Source: CAYJAD01 sp964370675
GTDB lineage: Bacteria; Desulfobacterota; Desulfovibrionia; Desulfovibrionales; Desulfovibrionaceae
Direction of reading: 5' to 3'
Length of the DNA stretch: 26,163 nt
Assembly: GCA_964370675.1 (NCBI GenBank)
Contig: CAYJKC010000030.1
Location: 1-26,163 of the forward strand
Shown here: positions 1 to 9,326 of the stretch, in pieces
Numbering within the stretch: the stretch's first letter is position 1
How the letters are laid out: every line of letters starts with the position of its first letter
Translations under genes and position numbers: made by a program
Notes under the pieces: generated by a model
The model's database searches: none
Seen by the model: the letters and a program-made list of their open reading frames with translations, nothing else
Told to the model about the DNA's origin: nothing

Positions 1-1
1 T

Positions 2-3000
2 GTTACTCCTAATGAATTTACCTTGGCTCTTAATAACGACAACTCTGTTGTAAGTGGTCTTAACATTGGTGATAATAACCTTCCTTTAGAACTTGACGTG
101 TCTGTTTTTGACGGTACAGTTCTCATCCCAGGTACAATAAGCACTGAAATTGAACCAACTAACGATCAACCTACCATCACAGGATATGACACAGGTCTTG
201 CTGTAACAGAAGATGATGCAAATAAAGCAACTGATAGTGGTGATGTAAGTGTTACTGATGTAGATGCTGGTGCTACACTTAATTTCTTTGTTAAAGAAGG
301 CGGTGGTGTAGATCACGAAGGTCGACCAAACATTAAAAAAAATCTAACTAATAGTTCAGGCAGCACTACTGACCCCAAATCTTTGGGTGAATTTGAAATT
401 GTCAAAAATCCACAATCTCCAACCGAAGCTAATTATACCTTTAGCATTAATAATAACAATGCTGTTGTACAAGCTCTTGCTGAAGGTCAAACTCACGAAA
501 TTGATTACACCATTTACGCACAAGATGAGCATGGTGCTTGGCGTTCTGAGGTTGTTACTGTAACCATTACTGGTACAAACGATGAGCCAAGTCTTAAGAT
601 GGGTACTAACAATGATGTTACTGTTTCAGAAGATGGCGTAGTATCACAGGATATGTATCTAGGTTCATTCAAATTACCATATCCTAGTTTTTCACAGGAT
701 GCTAATACTGATTTTGTTAATGATCCAAAAGCTTCAGGCACTTTCTCCTTAAGTGATACTGATGCTAACGATACGCATGATATTAGCATTGGCGGTGTAG
801 AAATAGTAAACGATGGCACCCTTGCAACTGCCACAACATACTCCGTTGAGCTTGTGCTTGATCCTAGTGATCCTAGTGGCTCTAAGTACATAGCTAAATT
901 GGTAAAGCATGACCCAACAAATGATGCATATGCTGGGTCTATTACCTTTACAGGTGATAGCAAAGACTTTGGTTATGAATTTACTTTAAATGATAGTAAT
1001 AGCACAATAAATCAACTTACCCAAGGTTCTTCTTTAGATATCAAATTTGAGATGGAAGTTGATGATGGTGCAAGTAAATACAATACTACTAATGGTGAAT
1101 TCACAGTCACAGTGCAAGGCACAAACGATATTCCTACAATAACCTCGTACGACAGTACTCTTACAATTAATGATACTACTGGTAATGAAGGGCTTTTAAG
1201 TCTTTTTACTGTTAAGGGTCAAATGAAGGGTGACGATCCTGATCTTCCTCTGTCTGGTGATGAGTTATTCTATGGAGCAGGTGAAGTTCCAAAAACTGCA
1301 ACAAGCCTTGATCTTGTTATAACTAATCAGGTTGTTGTAAGAGACTCTGGTGTGTTTACTATGGATAGAGACTCAGGCGCATATAATTTTGTTGCCAATC
1401 CATTGGTAGTGAAAAGTCTTGGCAAGGGTGAAACACATGAAGAGGTAATTACTATTTATGTACGTGACAAACATGGTGCATATGCTGAGCAAACTGTCAC
1501 CGTTACCATTCATGGTGCTAACGATGTTCCAGTTATTTTAAGTGCTTCTGATGTAACAGTATATGAGAAGCATCTTTATGATGGTACAGAAAAAGATGCT
1601 GACGGTATTTCTTCTGCTAGTGGAACCATTGTTGCTACTGATGTAGATACTAATGATGATTTGACATTTGAATGGAGTATTGAAACTAAATCCGGTGCTG
1701 ATAAAGGCGATGCAGATTATTATACTAATCAACCAAATTTATGGACTTCTGAAGGCGATAAGGTTGAATGGAGTTATGGTACCACCAATGGTCAAGTTGA
1801 TAAGACCATACTTATTGGTACGGCTGATGGACGAGAAGTTATTACCCTAACTGCTAAGGAAACCAATACCGATGGTATATTTAATTATGATGTGCTCTTA
1901 AAAGAATCTTTATTGCATGACGCTCCAGATACAGATCATGACAGTGATGGTCATCTATCTGATTATAATACTGATCTTGATGGTGATGGTGTGGCTGACC
2001 AAACAGATAATGACCCTAGCAATGAAACTGATAAACTTGAATTTGGCTTTAATATTTTTGATGGTATAGAAAAAACTGAAGGTGAAGTGAGTGTCACTGT
2101 TCAAGATGACATCGTTACGGTTACAAATATCATTACTAAGCCAGATGATAATCAGATTGTTACTGAAGCTGGAGAAAATTTTGAAACTAAACCTACAGAC
2201 GGTCTTAACCAATCAACCTATGATGGTAACGGCTTTACCTTATCAACAGGTTATGTAGAAGGTAGAGGACCTGATGGCAGCAGCTATGGTGATTTTCTAA
2301 TGCCTGGTGAAAATGGTACGCCTACTGGCACAACCTTCCTCTGGACCGATAAGCTTGCTGGTGATGGCGATAAGCCTGATGGTGGACTTTATGTGGGTAC
2401 ACCAGGTGAGAGTGATCTTAACGCGAAAAGAGTAAACTATGATGATGCACGTGGCATTTCAGAAGTTGTAAGGCTTGATATTGATGATAGTCAAACTGCC
2501 GTTGGTGTTTCACTTACAATTGGCTCTATATTTGGTGGTCCTGGTGCCGGTGGTCGTGATGATGAATCAGCCTATATTCGTTTTTATAATAAGGATGACG
2601 ATGGTAACGATGTTTTAATATATGAGCGTGAAATTGAAGGATTTGGTAGTTCTGGTAAGTTTGATCTCATAGTGCCAAGTTCATATACTCATTTTGAAAT
2701 ATTCTCTGTGGATAATGGCAAGGGTGGTGATAATAGTGATTTTGTGTTTAGTGACGTAAAATTACTTACAGTTGATAATTATCAAACCTTTGCAGGCTCT
2801 GCTTCTGCCAAGGGTGCTGATGATTATACCTTCTCCATTGTTGAAAATGGTACTGGTACAGGTGACAGTCGTAATGGTATTTTCAAGGACGTTGCAGGCA
2901 GTACTAGTGATGTGTACTTATATGAAATGTATGACAATGGTGTACTTCAGTCCACTATTTCCATGGATAAATTCACTGGAGCTTGGACACTAACCAAAAA

Positions 3001-6000
3001 AGATCCTTTAGATGGCAAGGATATTAATTTTGATATTAAGGCAACTGACCTTGATGGTGATGTTGGTGTTACATCTGTAACACTTGATGCACCAGATCTT
3101 GTAGAAACCGACAACCTTGAAACTTATGATAGTGCTTTAAGCAATGGTACTGGCATTGCCTCTGCTGGAGAAATACCTACAGCTACAGACTCTGGTAGCA
3201 TAAGCATTATCACCAAGGAAACTATTGACAACATTAGTATTTCAATTGGTGGTCAAGAAATTACTTTTAACCAAGATGGTAGCACCATTCCAGCCACCAT
3301 TAGCGGAACTTTTGGTGGTGAGCTTAGCAACTTTAAGCTTGTAGCTAAAGCAGATGGCAGTGGATATGACCTTGAATATGACTTTGAGCAACAAAATGCA
3401 CGTGATCATGACGCACCTGATGGTAACCCTGGTGGACCTGATGAAGAAAAAGGTGGTGATGTATTTACTGTGGTTGTAGGTACTTCTACTGGATCCACTT
3501 CAATAGAAATTAATACTACCATTAATGATGACATCATCAACATTGTAAGCGCAGATCCTACTGACAAAAATGTTACACGTGATGTAGTTACAGGCTATAC
3601 GCTTAATGCAGATAAAATAAACTACGACCCAATAGAATTAACTGGTCAAGAAGTTTATGAATATGGTGCACGATTTGATCCAAAAACTAACACAGCAACA
3701 TCCACAGGTGATATGAATTTCATTGGTGCAGATGGTGTTAGAAGTAGTGATATTACGTTGATTACTCAGGGTATGGGCGGTACTGTAGATAATTTTATCA
3801 TACTTAATGGTCAACCAATTAGTTTAATCAAAGTAGAGAACGGCGGTGAAGTAACTTACACAGCTCAGAACACCATTAATGGTGCAAGTATTACTTACTT
3901 TACCTTAGAATTCAATAAAGTAGATGGCACATGGGATTACATACAGTACGAACCATTTGATGAAGAGCTTACTCTTAAGTTCGACGTAGTAGATGATGAT
4001 TACGATACCGATACACAATATGTTGTAATTAAAGGTACCAATGACATCCTAGATGTAAAGTCAAGTGTTGACGTTATCGTTGATGAAGATGATCTTGCTA
4101 GTGGTACTTCACCCAATACAGTAGCTCTTACTCAAAGTGGTGAGGTTGTACTTGAAGGTAAAGTTACTAGTGTTGAAATTGATGGTCAAGAGCTTGCTAC
4201 GTTTGAAAATGGTGTATGGAAACTCACTGCTGGTGTGGTTAATGTGCCTAATGGTACTGCAGAAGTTACTGGAGTTATTACTGATGCTAATGGTGTAACA
4301 ACCGTCACATATGCATATACTCTAGGTGAAGAATATACCAGCGATCAAGCAAGTGATACTCAAGAAACAGTCAATTTTGATATTACCTTTAATGGTGGCA
4401 TAGTTAAGGAATCTATTGATGTAACCATCATTGACGATGTGCCAAGTATACAAAAGGAAGTTGACGGTGTGTTGAGTGCTGACACCATTACTGCTATTGT
4501 GGAACTTGATTTTGGTGCCGATGACATCGAAAAGACGATTGAATTTGGTGATTCTACATTCACTTATAAAGATGGATTATGGAGCGGTGGCCAAAGCGCC
4601 AGCACAGAGAATGGCATAACAACGCTCACCGCTGCTGATGGTTCAACCTTGAGTACAGCAGGTTCCAGCGATCTTTGGTTAGCAAACCTTAAATCAGTTG
4701 ATGGTGCCCACAGCATTACTATAATCGATTCCGATTATGATGAAAGTACGATCAATGTGAATGGTACCGATTCTGAAGGAGAGCTTCTTGCTCTTGCAGG
4801 TGGCGCAGCCCTCTTGCAAGCAGGCACAAACTACAACTATCTTGCTGCTATTGACACGTCAGGTACAATGTATGGTGATGATACATACAGGGGATACTTT
4901 ACAGATGATGACGGGAATATAACAACACGTCTTGATGCTTCTTGTAATGCTTTGATCAATCTCGTTGAAGATCAATTATATACTCATGCACAAAGCGCTG
5001 TTGGAGGTGAAATAAACTTCTCAATCATTCCATTCTGGGGTAGAACTGCAGAAAATTCAGGTAACTATAATGAAGCAATGGTAATATCCGTTTCAACAAT
5101 TGGCAAAACTGCTGAAGAATTCAGAGATGAGCTTATAGCTGGTATAAATGAGTTAAGACTTGATTTGAAATACGGCTCTGCTGTGAAAATTGACGGATTT
5201 GATTCGAATGATTACCCAGTTGATCCGAGTGAAACTGAAACAAATAATTACGGTGAGCTTGGTAATGAAGTATTTTACCATGATTCAAACGGTAAACTTT
5301 TATATGTTGAATATGATGGTAATCAATATGCCGTTAATAGCAAAGGTGAAATAAGATATGACTATACCAAGGATGCCGGTGAAAACGGTGGAGCTGTAAC
5401 GTCTACAAATACTGGTGGTCCTGCAAATTCTCAGTTAGAACATTGGCATTGGGGCACAAACTATGAGGGCGGTTTTAAAGCAGCTTTGGATAAGTTTGAG
5501 AGTTATAATAATGGCTTTGTCAATAAATTCTTATTCATTTCAGATGGTCAGCCGACTGATGGTAACACAGATGAGGCTTTTAAGGCTTTCTTGGATGGAA
5601 TGAAAGGTAAAGAATTTGAAGTTGACATGGTGGCCGTAGGTGGCGATGCTCCCGAAGAAGTTCTTCAAGCTCTTGCAAATGAAGCTAATGGAACTTACAC
5701 TAAAGTCGATGACAGTGATGCTGAAAACCTTTTCAAACTGCAATCAGAAAGCATTGCTTCTGAAAGCGATAAAAATAGCCTTGGCAAAACTAATGCAGGC
5801 AGTGATGTTCTTATCGGCGGTATTAATGAGGCTACATTGCTTCAAGCTCTTGAAGATGAACTGGGTTCACCAGTAAGTAAAGCAGTTGCCATCGCCTTCT
5901 TGCAGCAAAATCCTAACTGGATTGCAGATAATGTTGACGGTCTTGCTACTGATCAAGTTCAGTACACAATGGTTGCTGGTATTGGTGATGATAGTATCTA

Positions 6001-6805
6001 TACTCAAGAAGCAAATGATCTTCTTATCGGTGACGGTAACCAAGATAGTATTGCAACACTTGCCAGTAAATTAGGTCTTGATTCAAAAGACTATGCATGG
6101 GAATCATTAAACGATGCACTCTTGAATAAGGATCTGAATGGCAATGGAATAATTGAAGATTCAGAGAAAAATGGTAAAGAAACCGTTGGCGATCAGCTTA
6201 TCGAAAAATTAATGAACGCGGCTCGTAATGATGTTGATTCACTTAAAGCTGCTGCCGATGCTTTGGAAAGCGTACCTAGTGTGGGTGAAGCCTTTGATGC
6301 AACTAAACATGACGGTGCTGACATACTCTTTGGTGGTGATGCTGACGATATCTTGTTAGGGCTTGGTGGTAGTGATATATTAGTTGGCGGTGAAGGTGCT
6401 GACATTATGCTTGGTGGATCTGATGATGACTTATTTGTGCTAGATATTAATGACATACTTGTTGATGGTGGCACAGATGCAGATGGTAACGATCTTGATA
6501 TACTACTTGGCTCTAAAAATGACCAAACCACTAAGGATACTGTTATTAATGACATGAAAGCTGGTGATATAACTAATATCGAAATGATTATTCTTGGTAA
6601 GGACTTTGATGGTCAAGATGTTGAAAAAATGCTAGCTGATCTTGGGCTTGGTAAAGAAAATAATCAAGTAGACTTTAGCACAGGCGATTGGCAAAGGGGA
6701 CAAACCCATGATGTTAATGGTACTGACTATATAGAAATAACAAGCCAAATTGAAGATATTACTATCTTAGTTGAAGAAGCTAAGGTTAAGTTTGGTAGCA
6801 TCTAA
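2..6805 (+). CDS. Giant RTX/VCBS-repeat adhesin with von Willebrand A domain (5' end missing)
   Basis: The reading frame is open to the left edge, so the TTG at 23 is an internal codon and the true start is outside the window. The visible 2267 codons are Asp/Gly/Thr/Asn-rich and have apparently a single cysteine, as is usual for secreted repeat adhesins. Repeat units are marked by G(T/A)ND.P boundaries near bases 158, 571, 1115 and 1515 (VCBS/cadherin-like), followed by looser units with DD(V/I) boundaries near 2107, 3529 and 4435. An aspartate ladder lies at about 1928-2030. A vWA domain follows: MIDAS DTSGT at 4853, Thr at 5456 and SDG at 5540-5548. An EF-hand-like loop (DLNGNGIIEDSE) starts at 6131. 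Four RTX nonapeptides of GGxGxDxL type lie at about 6326-6440, with a C-terminal tail typical of type I secretion substrates. Inferred role: calcium-stabilised surface attachment after export by an ABC/HlyD/TolC-type system not present here. Ligand unknown. Confidence 0.9.
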   Translation, partial: VTPNEFTLALNNDNSVVSGLNIGDNNLPLELDVSVFDGTVLIPGTISTEIEPTNDQPTITGYDTGLAVTEDDANKATDSGDVSVTDVDAGATLNFFVKEGGGVDHEGRPNIKKNLTNSSGSTTDPKSLGEFEIVKNPQSPTEANYTFSINNNNAVVQALAEGQTHEIDYTIYAQDEHGAWRSEVVTVTITGTNDEPSLKMGTNNDVTVSEDGVVSQDMYLGSFKLPYPSFSQDANTDFVNDPKASGTFSLSDTDANDTHDISIGGVEIVNDGTLATATTYSVELVLDPSDPSGSKYIAKLVKHDPTNDAYAGSITFTGDSKDFGYEFTLNDSNSTINQLTQGSSLDIKFEMEVDDGASKYNTTNGEFTVTVQGTNDIPTITSYDSTLTINDTTGNEGLLSLFTVKGQMKGDDPDLPLSGDELFYGAGEVPKTATSLDLVITNQVVVRDSGVFTMDRDSGAYNFVANPLVVKSLGKGETHEEVITIYVRDKHGAYAEQTVTVTIHGANDVPVILSASDVTVYEKHLYDGTEKDADGISSASGTIVATDVDTNDDLTFEWSIETKSGADKGDADYYTNQPNLWTSEGDKVEWSYGTTNGQVDKTILIGTADGREVITLTAKETNTDGIFNYDVLLKESLLHDAPDTDHDSDGHLSDYNTDLDGDGVADQTDNDPSNETDKLEFGFNIFDGIEKTEGEVSVTVQDDIVTVTNIITKPDDNQIVTEAGENFETKPTDGLNQSTYDGNGFTLSTGYVEGRGPDGSSYGDFLMPGENGTPTGTTFLWTDKLAGDGDKPDGGLYVGTPGESDLNAKRVNYDDARGISEVVRLDIDDSQTAVGVSLTIGSIFGGPGAGGRDDESAYIRFYNKDDDGNDVLIYEREIEGFGSSGKFDLIVPSSYTHFEIFSVDNGKGGDNSDFVFSDVKLLTVDNYQTFAGSASAKGADDYTFSIVENGTGTGDSRNGIFKDVAGSTSDVYLYEMYDNGVLQSTISMDKFTGAWTLTKKDPLDGKDINFDIKATDLDGDVGVTSVTLDAPDLVETDNLETYDSALSNGTGIASAGEIPTATDSGSISIITKETIDNISISIGGQEITFNQDGSTIPATISGTFGGELSNFKLVAKADGSGYDLEYDFEQQNARDHDAPDGNPGGPDEEKGGDVFTVVVGTSTGSTSIEINTTINDDIINIVSADPTDKNVTRDVVTGYTLNADKINYDPIELTGQEVYEYGARFDPKTNTATSTGDMNFIGADGVRSSDITLITQGMGGTVDNFIILNGQPISLIKVENGGEVTYTAQNTINGASITYFTLEFNKVDGTWDYIQYEPFDEELTLKFDVVDDDYDTDTQYVVIKGTNDILDVKSSVDVIVDEDDLASGTSPNTVALTQSGEVVLEGKVTSVEIDGQELATFENGVWKLTAGVVNVPNGTAEVTGVITDANGVTTVTYAYTLGEEYTSDQASDTQETVNFDITFNGGIVKESIDVTIIDDVPSIQKEVDGVLSADTITAIVELDFGADDIEKTIEFGDSTFTYKDGLWSGGQSASTENGITTLTAADGSTLSTAGSSDLWLANLKSVDGAHSITIIDSDYDESTINVNGTDSEGELLALAGGAALLQAGTNYNYLAAIDTSGTMYGDDTYRGYFTDDDGNITTRLDASCNALINLVEDQLYTHAQSAVGGEINFSIIPFWGRTAENSGNYNEAMVISVSTIGKTAEEFRDELIAGINELRLDLKYGSAVKIDGFDSNDYPVDPSETETNNYGELGNEVFYHDSNGKLLYVEYDGNQYAVNSKGEIRYDYTKDAGENGGAVTSTNTGGPANSQLEHWHWGTNYEGGFKAALDKFESYNNGFVNKFLFISDGQPTDGNTDEAFKAFLDGMKGKEFEVDMVAVGGDAPEEVLQALANEANGTYTKVDDSDAENLFKLQSESIASESDKNSLGKTNAGSDVLIGGINEATLLQALEDELGSPVSKAVAIAFLQQNPNWIADNVDGLATDQVQYTMVAGIGDDSIYTQEANDLLIGDGNQDSIATLASKLGLDSKDYAWESLNDALLNKDLNGNGIIEDSEKNGKETVGDQLIEKLMNAARNDVDSLKAAADALESVPSVGEAFDATKHDGADILFGGDADDILLGLGGSDILVGGEGADIMLGGSDDDLFVLDINDILVDGGTDADGNDLDILLGSKNDQTTKDTVINDMKAGDITNIEMIILGKDFDGQDVEKMLADLGLGKENNQVDFSTGDWQRGQTHDVNGTDYIEITSQIEDITILVEEAKVKFGSI

Positions 6806-6832
6806 AACTAGCTTAAATATAAACATATAACC

Positions 6833-6874
6833 AAAGCCCCCAAGTTTTTGTAACTACATAAGTTTGGGGGCTTT
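6833..6874. terminator. Hairpin between convergent genes, probable terminator
   Basis: AAAGCCCCCAA (6833-6843) pairs perfectly with TTGGGGGCTTT (6864-6874) around a 20-nt loop. It lies 27 nt after the adhesin stop and before the 3' end of the convergent glycosyltransferase-like gene. The T-run after the stem is poor, so it may work as a weak or bidirectional terminator. The stem is very similar to the one at 12835-12867. Confidence 0.65.
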
Positions 6875-6995
6875 GTTATTTGTCATTTGGATGATTTTTG
6901 TAATGCGACGAAGGAAATAAAGGATTGTCTAGTCACTCTGCATATTTTGCACAAAAAAGCATAATGACATCATTTGCGGCGTTAAATGGCAATTT

Positions 6996-7931
6996 TTAGC
7001 TCATCATCTTAGCAAAAAATTCCGGAAACATTTTTTGAATTTTAATTTTTGCCACCGTTTCATTATGAACATAGGTTTCGGCACTACTAAGCGCAACTTT
7101 GCCCTTGCGATCGTGGATAATATAATCATCAATAGGGTAGTGTTTAAAGCTATGCCCCAATTTATGCATATCTCTAAACCATTGAACACCGGTATCAAGA
7201 TTAACCACATGCTCCCAATCTTCGCCAATTTTAGCACCAGAGGCAAATTGACCTCCAAGAGGTCTTGCTTCTCCATGGGGAATGCTGTCAGGGCGGGTTT
7301 TTTCAAGATTTACAAGCATGCACCACTCATTAACACGGCACTCCGGCAAGGGCCATGGGCGCTCCCAAAACTCTTGTTTAAGCCCTAAATTGTAAGCGCG
7401 GCGGTTATTATAGTCCATATCTTTATTATAAATATACATAAGTTGATGATATTTTGGTTTAAATTCTGTATAGCGCTCTGAGGAACAAATACCTACCTGT
7501 CCAGCAGGACACCACCAACATTGCCCAAGCTGCCCAATGGCTGTACTTTCACCAATATGCATAAGATACTGCTCAACAATATCTCCTAAAACTTCTATAT
7601 CATTGTGAATTAATAAAACAAATTTTTTGTCGGAATTTTCTAAGCCATATTGATAGCGCATGGAGAGGCGATAATCTTCTTTAGCAAGTTTTTCTTCATC
7701 AACGGCATTACTAGAAAGCCAGTGGGGCAGGGTAAAGTGAATCATTTTTTCTGAAAGAAAATCTAAAATAGCAGAGTGGTTGCGCCTTTCAAAATCAGAA
7801 ATGGCACGTTCTTCATGAAAGTAAATCTTGTCAATATGTTGCCCTGAATGTTTTAGCAAAGAAAGTAATGAAAAAGCCGTTTGCCAAGGTTTTGCAAAAA
7901 CATTTATTAATACATCGACTTTTTGACTCAT
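6996..7931 (-). CDS. Glycosyltransferase-like protein (GT-A / family 2-like)
   Basis: This 311-residue protein has no signal peptide or membrane segment. Its N-terminus (VDVLINVFAKPWQTAFSLLSL) looks like the first beta-strand and helix of a family 2 GT-A fold, and LLIHNDIEVLGD at residues about 106-117 sits where the acceptor/metal-binding loop of these enzymes is expected, with HND replacing a classical DxD. A Trp/Cys-rich stretch (LGQCWWCPAGQVGIC) follows. The start is the ATG at 7931, with an AAGGA-type ribosome site a few bases upstream. The gene stands alone, tail to tail with the giant adhesin and just left of the assembly gap. Modification of the adhesin or of a surface polysaccharide is possible but is inference from position. 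The family call rests on motifs only, and the sugar donor and acceptor are unknown. Confidence 0.55.
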   Translation of the reverse strand: MSQKVDVLINVFAKPWQTAFSLLSLLKHSGQHIDKIYFHEERAISDFERRNHSAILDFLSEKMIHFTLPHWLSSNAVDEEKLAKEDYRLSMRYQYGLENSDKKFVLLIHNDIEVLGDIVEQYLMHIGESTAIGQLGQCWWCPAGQVGICSSERYTEFKPKYHQLMYIYNKDMDYNNRRAYNLGLKQEFWERPWPLPECRVNEWCMLVNLEKTRPDSIPHGEARPLGGQFASGAKIGEDWEHVVNLDTGVQWFRDMHKLGHSFKHYPIDDYIIHDRKGKVALSSAETYVHNETVAKIKIQKMFPEFFAKMMS

Positions 7932-7958
7932 GGTTATCCTTTAAGGATTATAATGATG

Positions 7959-7968
7959 NNNNNNNNNN
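7959..7968. other. Assembly gap (10 N)
   Basis: Ten consecutive N. The flanking tRNA-Arg gene needs at least 21 more bases that are found on neither side, so the true gap is larger than 10 and the N count is a placeholder. Linkage of the adhesin side to the TRAP side depends on scaffolding. Confidence 0.97.
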
Positions 7969-8021
7969 CCCCGACCAAGAGCTTAGAAGGCTCCTGCTCT
8001 ATCCAACTGAGCTACGGGCGC
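7969..8021 (-). tRNA. tRNA-Arg (anticodon TCT), 3' part lost in assembly gap
   Basis: Read on the minus strand from 8021, the sequence folds as a tRNA: acceptor GCGCCCG, TA, D-arm GCTC-AGTTGGATA-GAGC, A, anticodon stem GGAGC, loop CTTCTAA (anticodon TCT, decoding AGA/AGG), stem GCTCT, variable loop TGGTC, and the first four bases of the T-stem (GGGG). The remaining T-arm and the 3' acceptor strand (expected CGGGCGC) fall into the N run and do not reappear beyond it. A good sigma-70-like promoter lies just upstream. The break is most simply an assembly gap and not a damaged gene. Confidence 0.88.
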
Positions 8022-8036
8022 ATATGGAGAAATGGC

Positions 8037-8065
8037 ACAATATACTGTAAGCTTATAATGGTCAA
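8037..8065 (-). promoter_or_regulatory. Probable sigma-70-type promoter of tRNA-Arg
   Basis: On the minus strand TTGACC (8065-8060) is followed after exactly 17 nt by TATTGT (8042-8037). The predicted transcription start is near 8030, about nine bases before the mature tRNA 5' end at 8021, which fits a short tRNA leader. Confidence 0.5.
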
Positions 8066-8213
8066 GTCTGAATTTAGTAGTTGCATTCAATACAGCTAAT
8101 ATTCTTTTTTTCATCTTGCACCATTTTTTAACTTGCGTTAATATACAAAATCGTGGATGGATTTTTATTTGTGACGTCCATTTTCTATTATTTAATTTTA
8201 TGAGGAGAATTTC

Positions 8214-9164
8214 ATGAAACGTGCTTTAATTCTTTCATTGGCAGCAGCATTAGTGCTCACCTGTTCAGCGGCTTTTGCTGCTACAAAACACCTCACCATG
8301 GGTACTGGTGGTACTGCTGGTGTGTACTACCCACTTGGTGGAGCCATTAGCCAAGTTTTAAGCTCTAAAGCTGACGGCGCTTTTTCAATCACAGCCCAAA
8401 CCACTGGTGCTTCTGGCGAAAATATGCGTCTTATTCAAGCTAAAGAAGTTGACCTAGCTATTTTACAAAATGATGTAGCTCACTCTGCCTATAATGGTAT
8501 TGCTCCTTTTAAGGAAAAATTAGAAGGTGTTCGCGCCATTGCTCGTCTATATCCTGAATATGTTCACGTTGTAGCAAGCAAGGATAGCGGCGTTATGAAG
8601 TTTGAAGACTTTAAGGGCAAAAAAGTTTCTGTGGGTGCTCGTGGTAGTGGTAACGAAGTTAACTGCCGCCAAATCTTTGATTTTTATGGTCTTGACTATA
8701 AAAACGTAGACCCAGTATTTTTACCTTATGGCGAAACTGCTGACCAATTCAAAGATCGCGCGCTTGATGGTTTTGTGTTTACCATTGGTACACCAAACCC
8801 AGCTATTCAAGATATTACCACAGCTCAAGAAGTTGTTTTCGTACCACTTGATGGTGAAAAAGCTGACGCTGTTGTTAAAAAATTCCCATATCTTGTAAAA
8901 GATGCCATTCCTGCAAAAGTTTATAAAGGTCAAGATAAGCCTGTTCCAACACTTTCTGTTCAAGCTATCTTAGTTGTAAATAAAGATATGTCTGACGAAG
9001 ATGCATATCTTATTACCAAGACCTTATTTGAAAACGTAGGGGATGTAGCAAAGGCCCATAACAAGGGTTCTGAAATTATGATTGAAAAAGCTACCGATGG
9101 TATCACTATTCCTTTCCACCCAGGTGCTGAAAAGTATTTGAAAGAAAAGGGTGCTATGAAATAG
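8214..9164 (+). CDS. TAXI-family TRAP transporter substrate-binding protein
   Basis: This 316-residue protein is the periplasmic receptor of a TRAP transporter. It starts at an ATG with a strong GAGGAG ribosome site. A signal peptide is evident: MKR, a hydrophobic core, then a likely cut after Ala-Phe-Ala at residue 22. The Cys at 17 is preceded by Thr, so a lipoprotein site is unlikely. The mature N-terminus has the family pattern MGTGGTAGVYYPLGGAIS, and the (VSVGARGSGNEV) segment near residue 140 also fits TAXI receptors. Length matches the family (about 310-330). It is the first of a three-gene set with a DUF1850 protein and a fused permease, but a strong terminator directly follows it, so it is probably made in excess of the membrane part. 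The substrate cannot be read from sequence; TAXI systems studied so far take organic acids or amino acids. Confidence 0.93.
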   Translation: MKRALILSLAAALVLTCSAAFAATKHLTMGTGGTAGVYYPLGGAISQVLSSKADGAFSITAQTTGASGENMRLIQAKEVDLAILQNDVAHSAYNGIAPFKEKLEGVRAIARLYPEYVHVVASKDSGVMKFEDFKGKKVSVGARGSGNEVNCRQIFDFYGLDYKNVDPVFLPYGETADQFKDRALDGFVFTIGTPNPAIQDITTAQEVVFVPLDGEKADAVVKKFPYLVKDAIPAKVYKGQDKPVPTLSVQAILVVNKDMSDEDAYLITKTLFENVGDVAKAHNKGSEIMIEKATDGITIPFHPGAEKYLKEKGAMK

Positions 9165-9188
9165 ATATTGAATTTATTGGTTTTTACG

Positions 9189-9220
9189 CGGCATGGAGTT
9201 AGCTTCATGCCGTTTTTTTT
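9189..9220 (+). terminator. Rho-independent terminator after the TAXI receptor gene
   Basis: CGGCATGGAG (9189-9198) pairs with CTTCATGCCG (9203-9212; one G-U pair) around a TTAG tetraloop, followed by eight T (9213-9220). It lies 25 nt after the receptor stop and separates it from the DUF1850 and permease genes. Confidence 0.92.
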
Positions 9221-9296
9221 GTTACTTACACATTAATTTTTAGCAAGTACAGGCATTGTTTTTTGTGCTAAGCTATGTTATGTTAATGACATAAAA

Positions 9297-9326
9297 TTGC
9301 TAAATTGTATATTTACAGCATATAAT
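9297..9326 (+). promoter_or_regulatory. Candidate promoter for the DUF1850-permease pair
   Basis: TTGCTA (9297-9302), an 18-nt spacer and a perfect TATAAT (9321-9326) lie between the receptor terminator and the DUF1850 gene. The predicted start near 9333 leaves a leader of only about 10 nt before the ATG at 9343, which is short and lowers confidence. Confidence 0.4.

Noticed and set aside
2..6805. Tandem DNA repeats or a CRISPR-like array in the adhesin
   Set aside because: Repetition is at protein level with diverged units of unequal length; no short direct repeats with regular spacers are visible anywhere in the window.
7004..7388. Overlapping frames on both strands within the glycosyltransferase-like gene
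   Set aside because: They are shadows of the 311-residue frame, which has the better start, ribosome site and protein-like composition.
7868..8050. Plus-strand frame of 60 codons across the N run
   Set aside because: It runs through undetermined bases and antisense to a tRNA and to the start of the glycosyltransferase-like gene.
6806..8213. Mobile element around the tRNA and the gap
   Set aside because: No integrase, transposase or repeat of the tRNA end is seen; the gap prevents a firm statement.
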